DNA of 20,285 nucleotides from Nemertoderma westbladi (lineage: Eukaryota > Xenacoelomorpha > Nemertodermatida > Nemertodermatidae). The stretch is taken from the NCBI GenBank assembly GCA_032718475.1, contig JAUCBJ010003932.1, positions 1-20,285 of the forward strand, written 5' to 3'. This document shows, piece after piece, positions 8,441-17,330 of the stretch. How positions within the stretch are numbered: position 1 is the stretch's first letter; each line of letters opens with the position of its first letter. The notes under the pieces are model-generated. The model worked only from the letters and a program-made list of their open reading frames with translations. It did not search any database and was not told where the DNA came from. A program made the translations under genes and the position numbers.

Positions 8441-9565
8441 ACCAATTGATGGAAAGGAGCAGGTTAAGGCCGAGTTTTCTAACCAAAACAATAAACAGTC
8501 ACTTTACCAAATCAGGGAAAGGAGCAGGTTACAGAGACGGGATTTTCTAACCAAAACAATAAACGATCATTTAACTAATTGAGGGAAAGGAGCAGGTTAC
8601 AGAGACGGGATTTTCTAACCAAAACAATAAACGATAACATTACCAATTGAGAGAAAGGAGCAGGTTACAGAGGCGGGATTTTCTAACCAAAACAATAAAC
8701 GATAACATTACCAATTGAGGGAAAGGAGCAGGTTACAGAGGCGGGATTTTCTAACCAAAACAATAAATGATAACATTACCAATTGAGGGAAAGGAGCAGG
8801 TTACAGAGGCGGGATTTCCTAACCAAAACAATAAACGATCACTTAAACTAATTGAGGGAAAGGAGCAGGTTACAGAGGCGGGATTTTCTAACCAAAACAA
8901 TAAACAGTCACTTTACCAAATCAGGGAAAGGAGCAGGTTACAGAGACGGGATTTTCTAACCAAAACAATAAACGATCATTTAACTAATTGAGGGAAAGGA
9001 GCAGGTTACAGAGACGGGATTTTCTAACCAAAACAATAAACGATCATTTAACTAATTGAGGGAAAGGAGCAGGTTACAGAGACGGGATTTTCTAACCAAA
9101 ACAATAAACGATAACATTACCAATTGAGAGAAAGGAGCAGGTTACAGAGGCGGGATTTTCTAACCAAAACAATAAACGATAACATTACCAATTGAGGGAA
9201 AGGAGCAGGTTACAGAGGCGGGATTTTCTAACCAAAACAATAAACGATAACATTACCAATTGAGGGAAAGGAGCAGGTTACAGAGGCGGGATTTCCTAAC
9301 CAAAACAATAAACGATCACTTAAACTAATTGAGGGAAAGGAGCAGGTTACAGAGGCGGGATTTTCTAACCAAAACAATAAACAGTCACTTTACCAAATCA
9401 GGGAAAGGAGCAGGTTACAGAGACGGGATTTTCTAACCAAAACAATAAACGATCATTTAACTAATTGAGGGAAAGGAGCAGGTTACAGAGACGGGATTTT
9501 CTAACCAAAACAATAAACGATCATTTAACTAATTGAGGGAAAGGGGCAGGTTACAGAGGCGGGCC
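8441..9565. repeat. 68-bp minisatellite, about 16.5 copies, with higher-order pattern
   Basis: The unit is 68 bp, with a conserved core GGAAAGGAGCAGGTTACAGA followed by a GGGATTTTCTAACCAAAACA core and then a variable tail. Tails fall into types: A (CAGTCACTTTACCAAATCAG), B (CGATCATTTAACTAATTGAG), C (CGATAACATTACCAATTGAG) and D (a 69-bp unit with CGATCACTTAAACTAATT). They follow the order A B C C C D, then A B B C C C D, then A B B. Type A recurs at 8496, 8905 and 9382, that is 409 and 477 bp apart (6 and 7 units). Since 68 is not a multiple of three, the two open frames crossing it (8373-8582, 8767-8991) are not genes. Confidence 0.9.
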
Positions 9566-10139
9566 TTCTGTGCTGTTGGAAGTAGTGGAGCCGCTATCCG
9601 TAACACTACTCAGACAGTAGTCATGATCCATTATTGATTATAAAACTAATACAGTAAGGCCTAAATTATGTGAAAGGTATATCCACATTTTCCACAATCC
9701 TGCAATCCAGTTTCGCCTATCAATTATTTAAAATTTATTAGCACAACCGGTAGGCCTACCATTACCGTATTTAAATGGTAGGCTACACAGTAGGCCTATA
9801 GCAGTACCAGTGCCGGTACCGGTACTAAAATACAGAAATACCTGCTTTATACCTACATCTGTACATACAATACAGCAAAATAGTGCTATATATATACTAA
9901 CCGGTACTGATAGCCTGAGAGAACAGCAGTAATTTGTAATTATATCCACATCTACATCATCATGATTCTTTTTAGTGTGCACTCCCATAAAAACTTATGT
10001 GTTCAAACCAAACCGTTTCTCATCTATTGTTTTTAGTATACAATACCATAATTTTAAAGTCCTACAGCTACACCTTACCGTAATCTAATATTTCAAACGA
10101 TAAAACCGAATATTCTACAGTATAGGCCTACTGTAATTA
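9566..10139. other. No gene seen; palindrome-rich AT sequence
   Basis: Interior of the large transposon. It contains three TAGGCCTA palindromes (9751, 9791, 10123) and the words CCGGTACCGGTAC near 9815. The minus-strand open frame 9728-9988 is low complexity (GTGTGTG) and not credible. Confidence 0.55.
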
Positions 10140-10279
10140 ATTATAAATAATGAATAAATTTGTAAATACTTGTTTCAGTTTCGATTGTACTGTTGTGTGT
10201 AACGTTTAACGTATTGCCTATGTTTTTAATATTTTTACTGTATTTTGATGTCAATAAACAATTCCAATTCCAATTCCAG
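10140..10279 (+). mobile_element. LINE 3' end, truncated, with AATTCC tail
   Basis: A short segment ends in GTCAATAAACAATTCCAATT followed by CCAATTCCAG: a tandem 6-mer (AATTCC, about three copies) after an AATAAA. The layout matches the tail of the LINE ending at 6620 but with a different repeat unit, so it is probably the 3' end of another non-LTR element, truncated almost completely. The 5' limit is uncertain because no coding part is left. Confidence 0.4.
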
Positions 10280-10591
10280 TAGAGAAACCGGTAGCATGGA
10301 ACCTAACATTAGACTTTTGGATGACATAAAAAATCAAAAAAAATTGACAAAAAAAAAGGATAAAAATGGACAATAAAAATTATTGCGTTATATTTGCATA
10401 AACAGTCAGACAGTACAGCAGTAGGACTTCAAGTTCAAACTACCTACTCACAACACAACTGCTGAACTGTACAAACTGCAAGAGTCCGACTAACAGACTG
10501 AGAGCATGCAAGCTGCAAGGTACCAGCAGACCAGGCCGATAGTAATAGCTTGTAGTCGGCACTCATACTCATATAATCTAGCAATAGCAGT

Positions 10592-10655
10592 TGCTTTTTA
10601 ATTTCTATCATAGCCTTATTAATTTCTGCCGTGGCTTTTTAATTTCTGCCGTGGC
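10592..10655 (-). repeat. Third, internal copy of the terminal 20-bp array
   Basis: About three to four units of GCTTTTTAATTTCTGCCGTG type, in the same orientation as the right-end array (11590-11731) and opposite to the left-end array. The first units are degenerate (CTATCATA in place of CTGCCGTG). The array runs directly into a (TTTA)n microsatellite. Confidence 0.8.
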
Positions 10656-10656
10656 T

Positions 10657-10657
10657 T

Positions 10658-10692
<35 letters not shown>

Positions 10693-10695
10693 TTT
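10657..10695 (+). repeat. (TTTA)n microsatellite, nearly ten copies
   Basis: An uninterrupted TTTA tract directly attached to the last terminal-type unit. It may represent the tail of an inserted element or simple slippage. Confidence 0.9.
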
Positions 10696-11589
10696 CTGAA
10701 CAGTTTACTACATTTCTACATACAATGTAGAATGTAGACGGTGGTTGGACGGGTAGGCCCATTACACCAGCCACCGTTAGCACTCAACAATTGTTGCTGC
10801 ACTAAGAAACGCGCATTACAAAAACAAATAACCGACAAATCTACTGTGCGATCGAGTATCATAGTAATCAAGCGTAAGTAATTGCAACTATAAAACAACC
10901 AACCTACTGTAGTTACGATTATACTGCATTATACTGCAATAATTATATAAGTGCACTTTTAATTATAGAGGAATAATCCTAAACAATACATATCTAATTA
11001 GTTGGTGTGGAAACGAAAATAGAAAACTGAATTCGGATACAAACCTAAAATTGAAATATAAAACAAAGTTCTAACTAAGATAATATCTATGCAACAACAA
11101 TACGGTACTCTATATACAGTGATCTGTATTGTAAGCATCTATCTAACAATACGGTACGTAATCTAATATATTTGTAACAATAGAAAGTGTAACAGTTTTG
11201 TTTAGCGTGTACATGTAAAATAGAAAATACATAAACAATAATAAAATGCATGTAGAAAACACAGTGTTATTGCTCTGAAGCGAGCAGTTTAGTTATGGCG
11301 TTTTTAAATAAATTTACTGAATTAGCGTTCCTCTATACGGCATATTTTACAAGGGTGGTTAACCAAAGTGGGAATTAGTTTGCGGATAGCCATTATAGAA
11401 AAATATTGTAAAAATATGGGCTATACAATGTACATGCAGATTATGTATACGGTAATACATACATATTAACATAAGATTATTATTAAGATATGTAATAGTA
11501 TAATGTGTAATCCTAGTAATAGTATAAGTTGACTTAATAGAATACGAGGTTAATTCATTTGTTTATTTAACTGGTTACCTATGGTTACC
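10696..11589. other. 894 bp without a recognisable gene, between two copies of the terminal array
   Basis: This block separates the internal array (10592-10655) from the right-end array. It is AT-rich with no credible open frame; the 60-codon minus-strand frame 10716-10898 has no domain. Its position suggests an insertion into the right-end array or an internal array copy left by an earlier, shorter element end. I see no terminal repeat of its own. Confidence 0.5.
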
Positions 11590-11769
11590 TGGCTTTTTAA
11601 TTTCTGCCGTGGCTTTTTAATTTCTGCCGTGGCTTTTTAATTTCTGCCGTGGCTTTTTAATTTCTGCCGTAGCTTCTTTAATTTCTGCCGTAGCTTCTTT
11701 AATTTCTGCCGTGGCTTTTTAATTTCTGCCGTTCCTTTTTATATCCTGTGACAGTTATGGGCCACCGTA
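11590..11769 (-). repeat. Right terminal inverted repeat with a 7-unit tandem array
   Basis: Read on the minus strand it gives the same 38-bp tip as the left end (11732-11769) and then seven units (11590-11731) in order S L L S S S S (20- and 21-bp types). Unit number and order differ from the left end, so the arrays expand and contract independently while the tip stays identical. Confidence 0.9.
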
Positions 11770-11775
11770 TATAAC
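11770..11775. repeat. Target site duplication TATAAC, right copy
   Basis: Exact match to 4214-4219, directly outside the right terminal inverted repeat. Confidence 0.8.
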
Positions 11776-12039
11776 AGATACAACGGTAGCTATAAGAACA
11801 TCGGGCCTCTATCCCTACCAACATCGGTAGGTAACTCTATGAGATAGATTCAGGGAATACAAAAATACTGGAACTTTACAATGGAAGGTTTGCGGCCTCG
11901 TCACTGTAGAAAATCGCAACAAGGGGTTGTCTAACAATACCTCGCTAGTAGTTGGCCCCAATTATCTATGGGGGTAAAGGAAAAAGGAATTGTACAATCA
12001 GAATTATAGCGGTGACACAAGTGTTGATGATATCGAAAT
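11776..12039 (+). other. No clear gene; probably decayed upstream part of the second LINE
   Basis: Several short frames interrupted by stops. It precedes the recognisable reverse transcriptase and may be the decayed linker between endonuclease and RT, but no motif proves it. Confidence 0.35.
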
Positions 12040-13632
12040 GATATAAATTGTAGAATTAGAAACCTAATTGGTGATAATAATGTATCGGGTACAAATTGTG
12101 CAGGTTATCGAGAGGTATTGTCGCCTCGTATAATACACGAGGCATTGTTGCGTTTAAAAAACGCCAAATCAGATGTCAGTTATAGCTTTGACTCAGGGTC
12201 TTTAATTAATGGTGGCCATATTCTAGAACATAATTTATCTATATTATTTAACTCATTTCTTTCACATGGATTGGTGTCAAAGTGTATTTTATTGGTTTCT
12301 ATTATTCCGATCATTAAAAATAAATTAGGCGATATATCTGATGATAAGAATTACCGTGCAATTGCAATATCTTCTTTGATTCTGAAAATTTTTGAATGGG
12401 TATTATTATTAAGTGAAGGCGATAAGTTATGTTTTGATGACTTACAATTTGGGTTCCGTCCAAATTCTAGTACTGTAATGTGCAGCTGGTCGGCTTCGGA
12501 AGTAATCAATTACTATATGAGACACTCATCGCCCGTATTTGGTTGTTTGTTAGACTTAGTTGCCTCATTTTTATATACAGAAACCAAGTTTGTGCAGTAA
12601 AATGGTTGAATTGCAGTTCTTTTAATTTTTTCATTTCTAATGGGGTCAGATAGGGTTCTGTCTGCTCACCGACATTGTTTGCTCTGGTGTTAAATATTCT
12701 AATTAAATCTCTACGTGACTCCAAAGTAGGTTGTTTTATAGGGAATTATTATTTTGGTGTTTTGGCATACGCCGATGATGTATTGTTATTGTGCCCATCG
12801 GTGGTTGGATTGCAATATATGGTCGATTTATGTCAAATTTTTTGTGCTAAATATAACTTGCGATTAAGTACAAATGTTGATCAGGATAAATGCAAATGTA
12901 AGTGTATACCATTTAATTTTAAGTGGAGTCCACCCGGTGCTAGGATTAGAGTAGGTACAATTCTTCTCCCATGGGCAAGAGAAGCTGTTCACTTAGGTAT
13001 TACACTTGACTTTAAATGCACTTTAGCCAAGGAAATTCTACGTAAACGCGGCCAGTTTATTGGGAAACTCAATAACATTAGGCAAGAGTTTGGCTTCTCG
13101 CACCCTGGTAATCTAACATATCTACAAAAGTTATACACTGTGTTTTTATGGTATTAATACATGGAATTTATGGTCCGATGAATGTTCTAGAATCTTCACC
13201 AGCTGGAACATTAACGTTAGGATTATATGGCAGTTGCCTTATAATGCACATAGGTATATTGTCCAATAAATTGTAGGATTTATACATCCATGGGTTATTT
13301 TATGCAAAAATGTTGTTGGTTATTGTAGGTCTATTTTTAATGCTGATAGGATGTTTATTAGATTCCTAGCTAACTTAATGATATTTGATTGTAGGAGTAT
13401 TAGTGGAAGTAATTTACGTCAGATTGGTAATGAGTGCGGGGTGTCGGATCTATCGTTGTTGTCCACCCGTACTGTAGACAATAAACTATCATATGTACGC
13501 ACTCCGCCGGGTGAGGAGTGGAGAGTTAATAGCTGCAGAGAAATCGTAAACTCAATTGTAGGTGTAACTAATATACCTGGTTTTACGCATGATGAGCTTA
13601 GAGATATTTTGAATTATATTTCTTCCACTTAA
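12040..13632 (+). pseudogene. Decayed reverse transcriptase of a second LINE family
   Basis: Blocks in three frames line up with one RT. The first (about 12040-12580) carries RLKNAKSDVS, IIPIIKNKLGDISDDKNYRA, DLQFGFRPNSST and motif A VFGCLLD with its Asp. About 100 bp after that Asp seem deleted. The second block (about 12585-13155) has SNGVR, then a TAG at 12651-12653 where the GVRQG glutamine belongs (CAG to TAG), then GSVCSPTLFALVLN and motif C YADD at 12768-12779. A frameshift follows FLWY near 13150, and the third block has the conserved RIIWQLPYNAH. The last frame (13351-13632) ends the protein. It differs from the LINE at 4545: its motifs (NYRAIA, GVRQGSV, SKAFD type) belong to the large endonuclease-bearing LINEs common in marine invertebrates. 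Confidence 0.8.
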
Positions 13633-14057
13633 AGGACTATAGCTTACTTGTTATATTTTTTTCTGTTTTGTTATGTTCTGTTTGGTTTATATTAAGTCTT
13701 GCTGTATAATTATTGTGCCTATCTTTCGTTCACGTGAAATTTAAATGTAGCTAAATTTATATATTATGCACTATTATCACTCTGTATGTACGCTCTACTG
13801 TACCTGTGCTATTTACTTGGTATTGCTGTACTTATATGTGTTTGCCCACGTTATAATGTACGAAAAGAAAGAATAATAATAATTGTAGTTACTGTGCGTT
13901 GCGCATTATTAATTAGATAGGCTGGGCTATACATTTTATGCTATATTGTTATATATAATGGTGTAAATTTCTACTTACGAAGTGCCGAGTTTAGGCTCGT
14001 GTACGATATTAAATTATTAACACATACTGTATAACAAGTAAACTTTCAACTTTCAAA
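13633..14057 (+). mobile_element. 3' end of the second LINE with (TTTCAAC) tail
   Basis: The AT-rich 3' region contains a short stem (CGAG TTTAGG CTCG near 13986) and ends at about 14042-14056 in ACTTTCAACTTTCA, a two-copy 7-mer. An alternative end is the AATAATAATAAT run near 13873. The form, hairpin followed by a short tandem tail, parallels the first LINE. Confidence 0.45.
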
Positions 14058-14514
14058 ATATACTCAGCTATAATAATCACCTACGCCTATACTACTACTA
14101 CTATACTACTACAGTATTAGGTCGAGCGAATTCAGACAGTGGAAATGAGATCCTTTCAGGCTTCCCGATTCTCCATACAGTTACAGTAGTTGCCTTTAAA
14201 TAACACAATCTCTCGCATGCATCACTACAGTAACTACATTATCTATTCTATAATGGCACTAATATGGTAGACATACAAATATTATTTAGAACAGAGTAGG
14301 AAAAGATAATAAAATAGGAACTAATGTCTTGAGGATATTTACTACACTACATTATGTGGTCTTCATGCTTCTAAGTTAGTGTCTATGTTATTAGGGATTA
14401 TGTATGATATATTAAATGTTAGTTCGAATTATTCTAGTTCATACAGGCACAGCACAACTCTGTTGCTCGCACTACACAACTCCACCATCCTAAAAATGGA
14501 ATGGTGGGTGGGGT
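14058..14514 (-). other. Possible 3' LTR region of the gypsy-type fragment
   Basis: This sequence follows the pol stop codon on the minus strand, where a polypurine tract and 3' LTR would be expected. A purine-rich AGGATGGTGGAG (minus strand, near 14480-14491) precedes TTGTGTAGTGCG, a possible LTR start. I cannot define the far end or a second copy, so the LTR is not proven. It also contains an (ACT)n microsatellite at 14091-14102. Confidence 0.25.
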
Positions 14515-14880
14515 TTAAACAGTACTGGATATGTGGCACGGCTTTAAGCGATCGATAGATAGTCTGTTCGCCTGCAGGTGTTTTAGTATCACAAATAGTT
14601 TGTCTGAGCGTGTCAAAACCTTGAAGGGGCCTTGATAGGGCGCTTCAAGTGGTTTCTTAACCCGGTCAACCCGAACAAACACCTGTTCACAAGTCTGTAG
14701 TCGCGCTGGAACGTGAGTTTTTGTCGCGGTTGCAATGTGGCTATTAGAATTCTCTATTATTCGGTACTCGATTTCATGTCTGTGTAGTTTGTTTACGAAG
14801 TCCGAATTGAATGTCTCATCTGTTGGTGTTACTACACTGGCTGGGAGGAGAGCCTTTGAGCCAGTAACAAGTTCGAGACT
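14515..14880 (-). pseudogene. C-terminal part of gypsy-type integrase
   Basis: An open minus-strand frame ending in TAA at 14515-14517 encodes VTGSKALLPA, NKLHRHEIEYRI, CEQVFVRVDRVKKPLEAPYQ and GPFKVLTRSDKLFVI, ending RLSIDRLKPCH. This is the GPY/F (chromo-like) module region that follows the integrase core in Ty3/gypsy elements. It is out of frame with the catalytic core upstream; the shift is between about 14880 and 14920. Confidence 0.7.
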
Positions 14881-15590
14881 TCTGTTACATGGGATTCTGT
14901 GATATCGTGACTGAAGAGAATAATGGGTAGGGCGTCACACCAGTCTTCCTTTCGGGCTTTGAGTGCAGATTTCATTATTCTGTGAAATCTTTCTATCTTC
15001 CATTGGATTGTGGCTGGTATAAAGTAGTCCTCATACGCTGAAAACCAATGAGTTTGGAAATCTTAGACATGAGTTCAGACTCGAACTGTTTACCTCTGTC
15101 AGTTGTTAGATAGAGAGGTCTACCAAATCGTGAGAACCAACTCAGAATAAATGCTGCAGCTATGGATTCAGCAGTTATTGAAGTAACTGGACTTGCCTCA
15201 ACCCATCCTGTATTGCGGTCTATAAAGGTCACAATGTATCGATATGGTTGGTCGCCAGTACATGTTGGTAGGGGTCCAACAATATCGGTGTGAACGTGGG
15301 TAAATCTCTGAGTTAGTGGGAATGGTTTAAGAGGAGCCATCCAATGTTGAGGATTTTATTTTGTTGGCATGTAAGGCAGGCTCTACACCACCATTCAGTG
15401 ATATCTCTCTTGGCATGCTTCCAAATGTATCGGTCGGTTATTATTCGAAAAGTTGACTTTTATCCATGCAGCTCATTAAATATTGGTTTTCGCAGTTTTT
15501 CTGGTAGAATTGGTCGTGGATATGCAGTAGTTACGTCACAAGTTAGGTCAAGGCCAGAGGTCATGGGGAATTTTTTTTATCTGGAATGAG
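14881..15590 (-). pseudogene. Gypsy-type zinc-binding domain and integrase core, broken
   Basis: The minus strand reads a spacer (LRKPIFNELHG then TAA), a zinc-binding segment (RYIWKHAKRDITEWWCRACL with TCQQNKI), then the integrase core in the frame 14993-15340: HVHTDIVGPLP with the first catalytic Asp, YRYIVTFIDRNTGWVEA, and TTDRGKQFES with the second. The frame stops at QSNGR. One base appears lost there, because GERFHR-like sequence carrying the catalytic Glu resumes in another frame immediately afterward (ERFHRIMKSA, then RKEDWCDALPIIL). Breaks before MAPLKPF and at the TAA in the spacer confirm decay. Role in the family: insertion of the retroelement cDNA. Confidence 0.75.
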
Positions 15591-15599
15591 GTAGCTTCA

Positions 15600-16300
15600 T
15601 CTAGAGGATCTGTCTGCTAAGCTTGAGCGACTGCAATCTCATCTAAACCTAAAATTTCCACATGGGTCGACGAGACTTGCCGGGATAGAGTATCAGCAAC
15701 AATGTTGGATTTCCCAGGAATGTATAAGACACAATCGAAAAATTCTGAGAGGAATGAAAGCTGTCGCTGTTGTCGTGGTGAAACAGTGGTTTGTTTGTAA
15801 AATGCTGAAACAAGGGGTTTATGGTCGGTAATGTCACATGTTTTCCTTCCAAGGCGTTCTGGAGATGTTTGGTTGCTTCATAAAGCTACAAGGAGTTCCC
15901 TATCGTATGTAGACCATGTTGATTCATTCTTAAAGAGTTTCCGTGAATAGAATGCTAATGGAATAGACTTATCGGCACCAGCCACCTCATGTAGGGCGGC
16001 GCCAATTGCGACTTCCGATGCATCCGATGTGAGGGACAGGGAAAGGTTACAATCATCCAGAGAAGGATAGTGCAATGTGACAGCATTTGTGAGAGCTTCT
16101 TTCAGCTTGTTATATGCTTCGTCGTGTATTGTTCTGCACTCATTGGTGTTTTGGCATGTTTTGATGGTTGGGTAGAATTGAGTAATTCCTGGAGTGGGTT
16201 TATAATTAGACTAAATTCTGGAATGTGACGACGATAAAAGGAGGATATCTGGAATGCGACGACTGAAAGTACTGTACATCCCAACAATTCGTCTTAGTTC
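15600..16300 (-). pseudogene. Gypsy-type RT tail and RNase H, broken
   Basis: From 16300 downward on the minus strand: ELRRIVGM, then SSFYRRHIPEFSLIINPLQE of the RT connection, separated by a local duplication (the word CGTCRCATTCCAGA appears twice about 34 bp apart). RNase H starts with LTSDASEVAIGAAL and LAFYSRKLFKNESTWSTYDR, frame 15878-16075. Its second half is in a different frame (about 15825 down to 15625): TDHKPLVSAFYKQ, SPRQQRQLSFLSEF, YIPGKSNIVADTLSR. The RT polymerase domain is missing; homology stops about 16 bases short of the MITE at 16316. Several frameshifts make it inactive. Confidence 0.75.
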
Positions 16301-16315
16301 AGAGTAGTACAGTTA

Positions 16316-16869
16316 TAGAGCCTGAAGCGGTTAACCGGTTAATTCAAACTAATTGCTTAGAAATTAATTAGAAATTAATGTCCCATTTCAGGTTTTCAGG
16401 TTCTGTTACCAGTTTTATTACCTGTATGATACGATTTTTATGTGTATTTCCCATTGTGAAGTTTCAGAAATTCATTTTGTACTGTATGCAGCTGTAGGAC
16501 TACAGTACAGTAATTCATACCTACACTATAGTACTGGTGGCTCAATCACAATAGAGCAAGAGACGTACTTAACAGTATTGCAAGTTGGGACGTAAACCTA
16601 TTAGCTTAGCTTACATAATAAATATAGGACTACATACCGGTACTGTAGCTGCTTTGGGGACTGTCAGCATTATAACTTTCAGTTCCATACTACAGTATGT
16701 ACCGTACTGTAGTATGTATGTTGCAGCATTGCACCATAGGCTGTACTGTAGGTCTAGGTAGGCCTAATTCATACTTATTTTTCAACCTAAAACAAACATT
16801 TCTACTTTTTAACCGGTTAATTGGAAATGGTTAAACGATTTACGAAAAGATTAACCGCTTTAGGCCCTA
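16316..16869. mobile_element. Probable non-autonomous DNA transposon (MITE), 554 bp
   Basis: Ends are 19-bp inverted repeats matching at 17 positions: TAGAGCCTGAAGCGGTTAA at 16316-16334 and, inverted, TAGGGCCTAAAGCGGTTAA at 16851-16869. The palindrome TTAACCGGTTAA occurs just inside each end (16331-16342 and 16809-16820). No coding capacity is present. TAGRG ends are hAT-like, but I could not find a matching 8-bp target duplication, so the superfamily is open. Confidence 0.5.
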
Positions 16870-17330
16870 ATTACAGTAGTAGACAATGGGCTTTAATAAA
16901 TGGACGCAATGGTTATTAGGTAGGAAATAAATTTTTTCATAACTTTGAGATAGAGCCTTTTTTTATTGCCACATACATGACGAACTGTAGGTGTAGCCTT
17001 AGCATCCTGTGAAAGACACAGCTAATTGTCTAGTTCAAATCAACCCAGTTTCAGTTTGATCGAATTAAATGCAATTAAATGGGGGAACATTTAATGTTTA
17101 GACATATGTATCCCTCTATCGGGATACTGTGGTACTGATGGTGCCTGAAATTCTTAAAAATGTAAACTTTTTGTCTTATTGATGATGCCTACTAATGTTC
17201 AATCAGACAGCTTTAAATCCGACTAAGTTATTAGCATATCAAAATACACAGTATTTGCCATATTGATTGACCCAACCCCTTTGAAAGTGTCTTAGGCCTA
17301 CTTACAGTACTGTAAAAATTTATCGTCCTC
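16870..17330. other. No gene seen
   Basis: AT-rich sequence without a credible open frame. Contains one TAGGCCTA palindrome at 17293-17300 directly followed by a TACAGTACTGTA palindrome. Confidence 0.6.

Larger units (their letters stand above)
4220..11769. mobile_element. 7.55-kb DNA transposon with fold-back-like ends, IS3EU-like candidate
   Basis: The two ends are exact inverted repeats: 38 bp of unique sequence beginning TACGGTGGCCCATAACTG (4220-4257 and 11732-11769), then tandem 20/21-bp units going inward. TATAAC flanks both ends perfectly. Inside lie a fragment of an integrase-type transposase (6776-6997, plus) and a HECT-like fragment (about 7000-7180, minus). The element is no longer autonomous: neither protein is complete and the interior carries a LINE, a minisatellite and another LINE tail. 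From memory, 6-bp duplications, TAY-type ends and DDE genes fit the IS3EU superfamily. The superfamily name is an inference; the inverted ends and the duplication are seen directly. Confidence 0.75.

Noticed and set aside
8373-8991. Open frames over the 68-bp minisatellite (8373-8582 and 8767-8991)
   Set aside because: The unit is not a multiple of three and the frames exist only because the repeat is poor in stops.
8441-9565. Regularly spaced repeats that could suggest a CRISPR array
   Set aside because: The units are contiguous 68-bp copies whose tails fall into a few recurring types, not unique spacers, and the context is animal DNA.
9728-9988. Minus-strand ORF containing a TGTGTGTA stretch
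   Set aside because: The Thr-Gly run comes from a CCGGTACCGG palindromic word cluster and there is no other protein character.
8107-10335. 14-bp inverted repeat GATTTTTTATGTCA framing the minisatellite, a possible nested element
   Set aside because: It is low-complexity AT sequence, the match does not extend on either side, and there is no target duplication.
15649-15852. Minus-strand open frame with EGKHVTLPTINPLFQHF
   Set aside because: It is the wrong frame for most of its length; the RNase H C-terminal half reads properly in a neighbouring frame (TDHKPL, YIPGKSNIVADTLSR).
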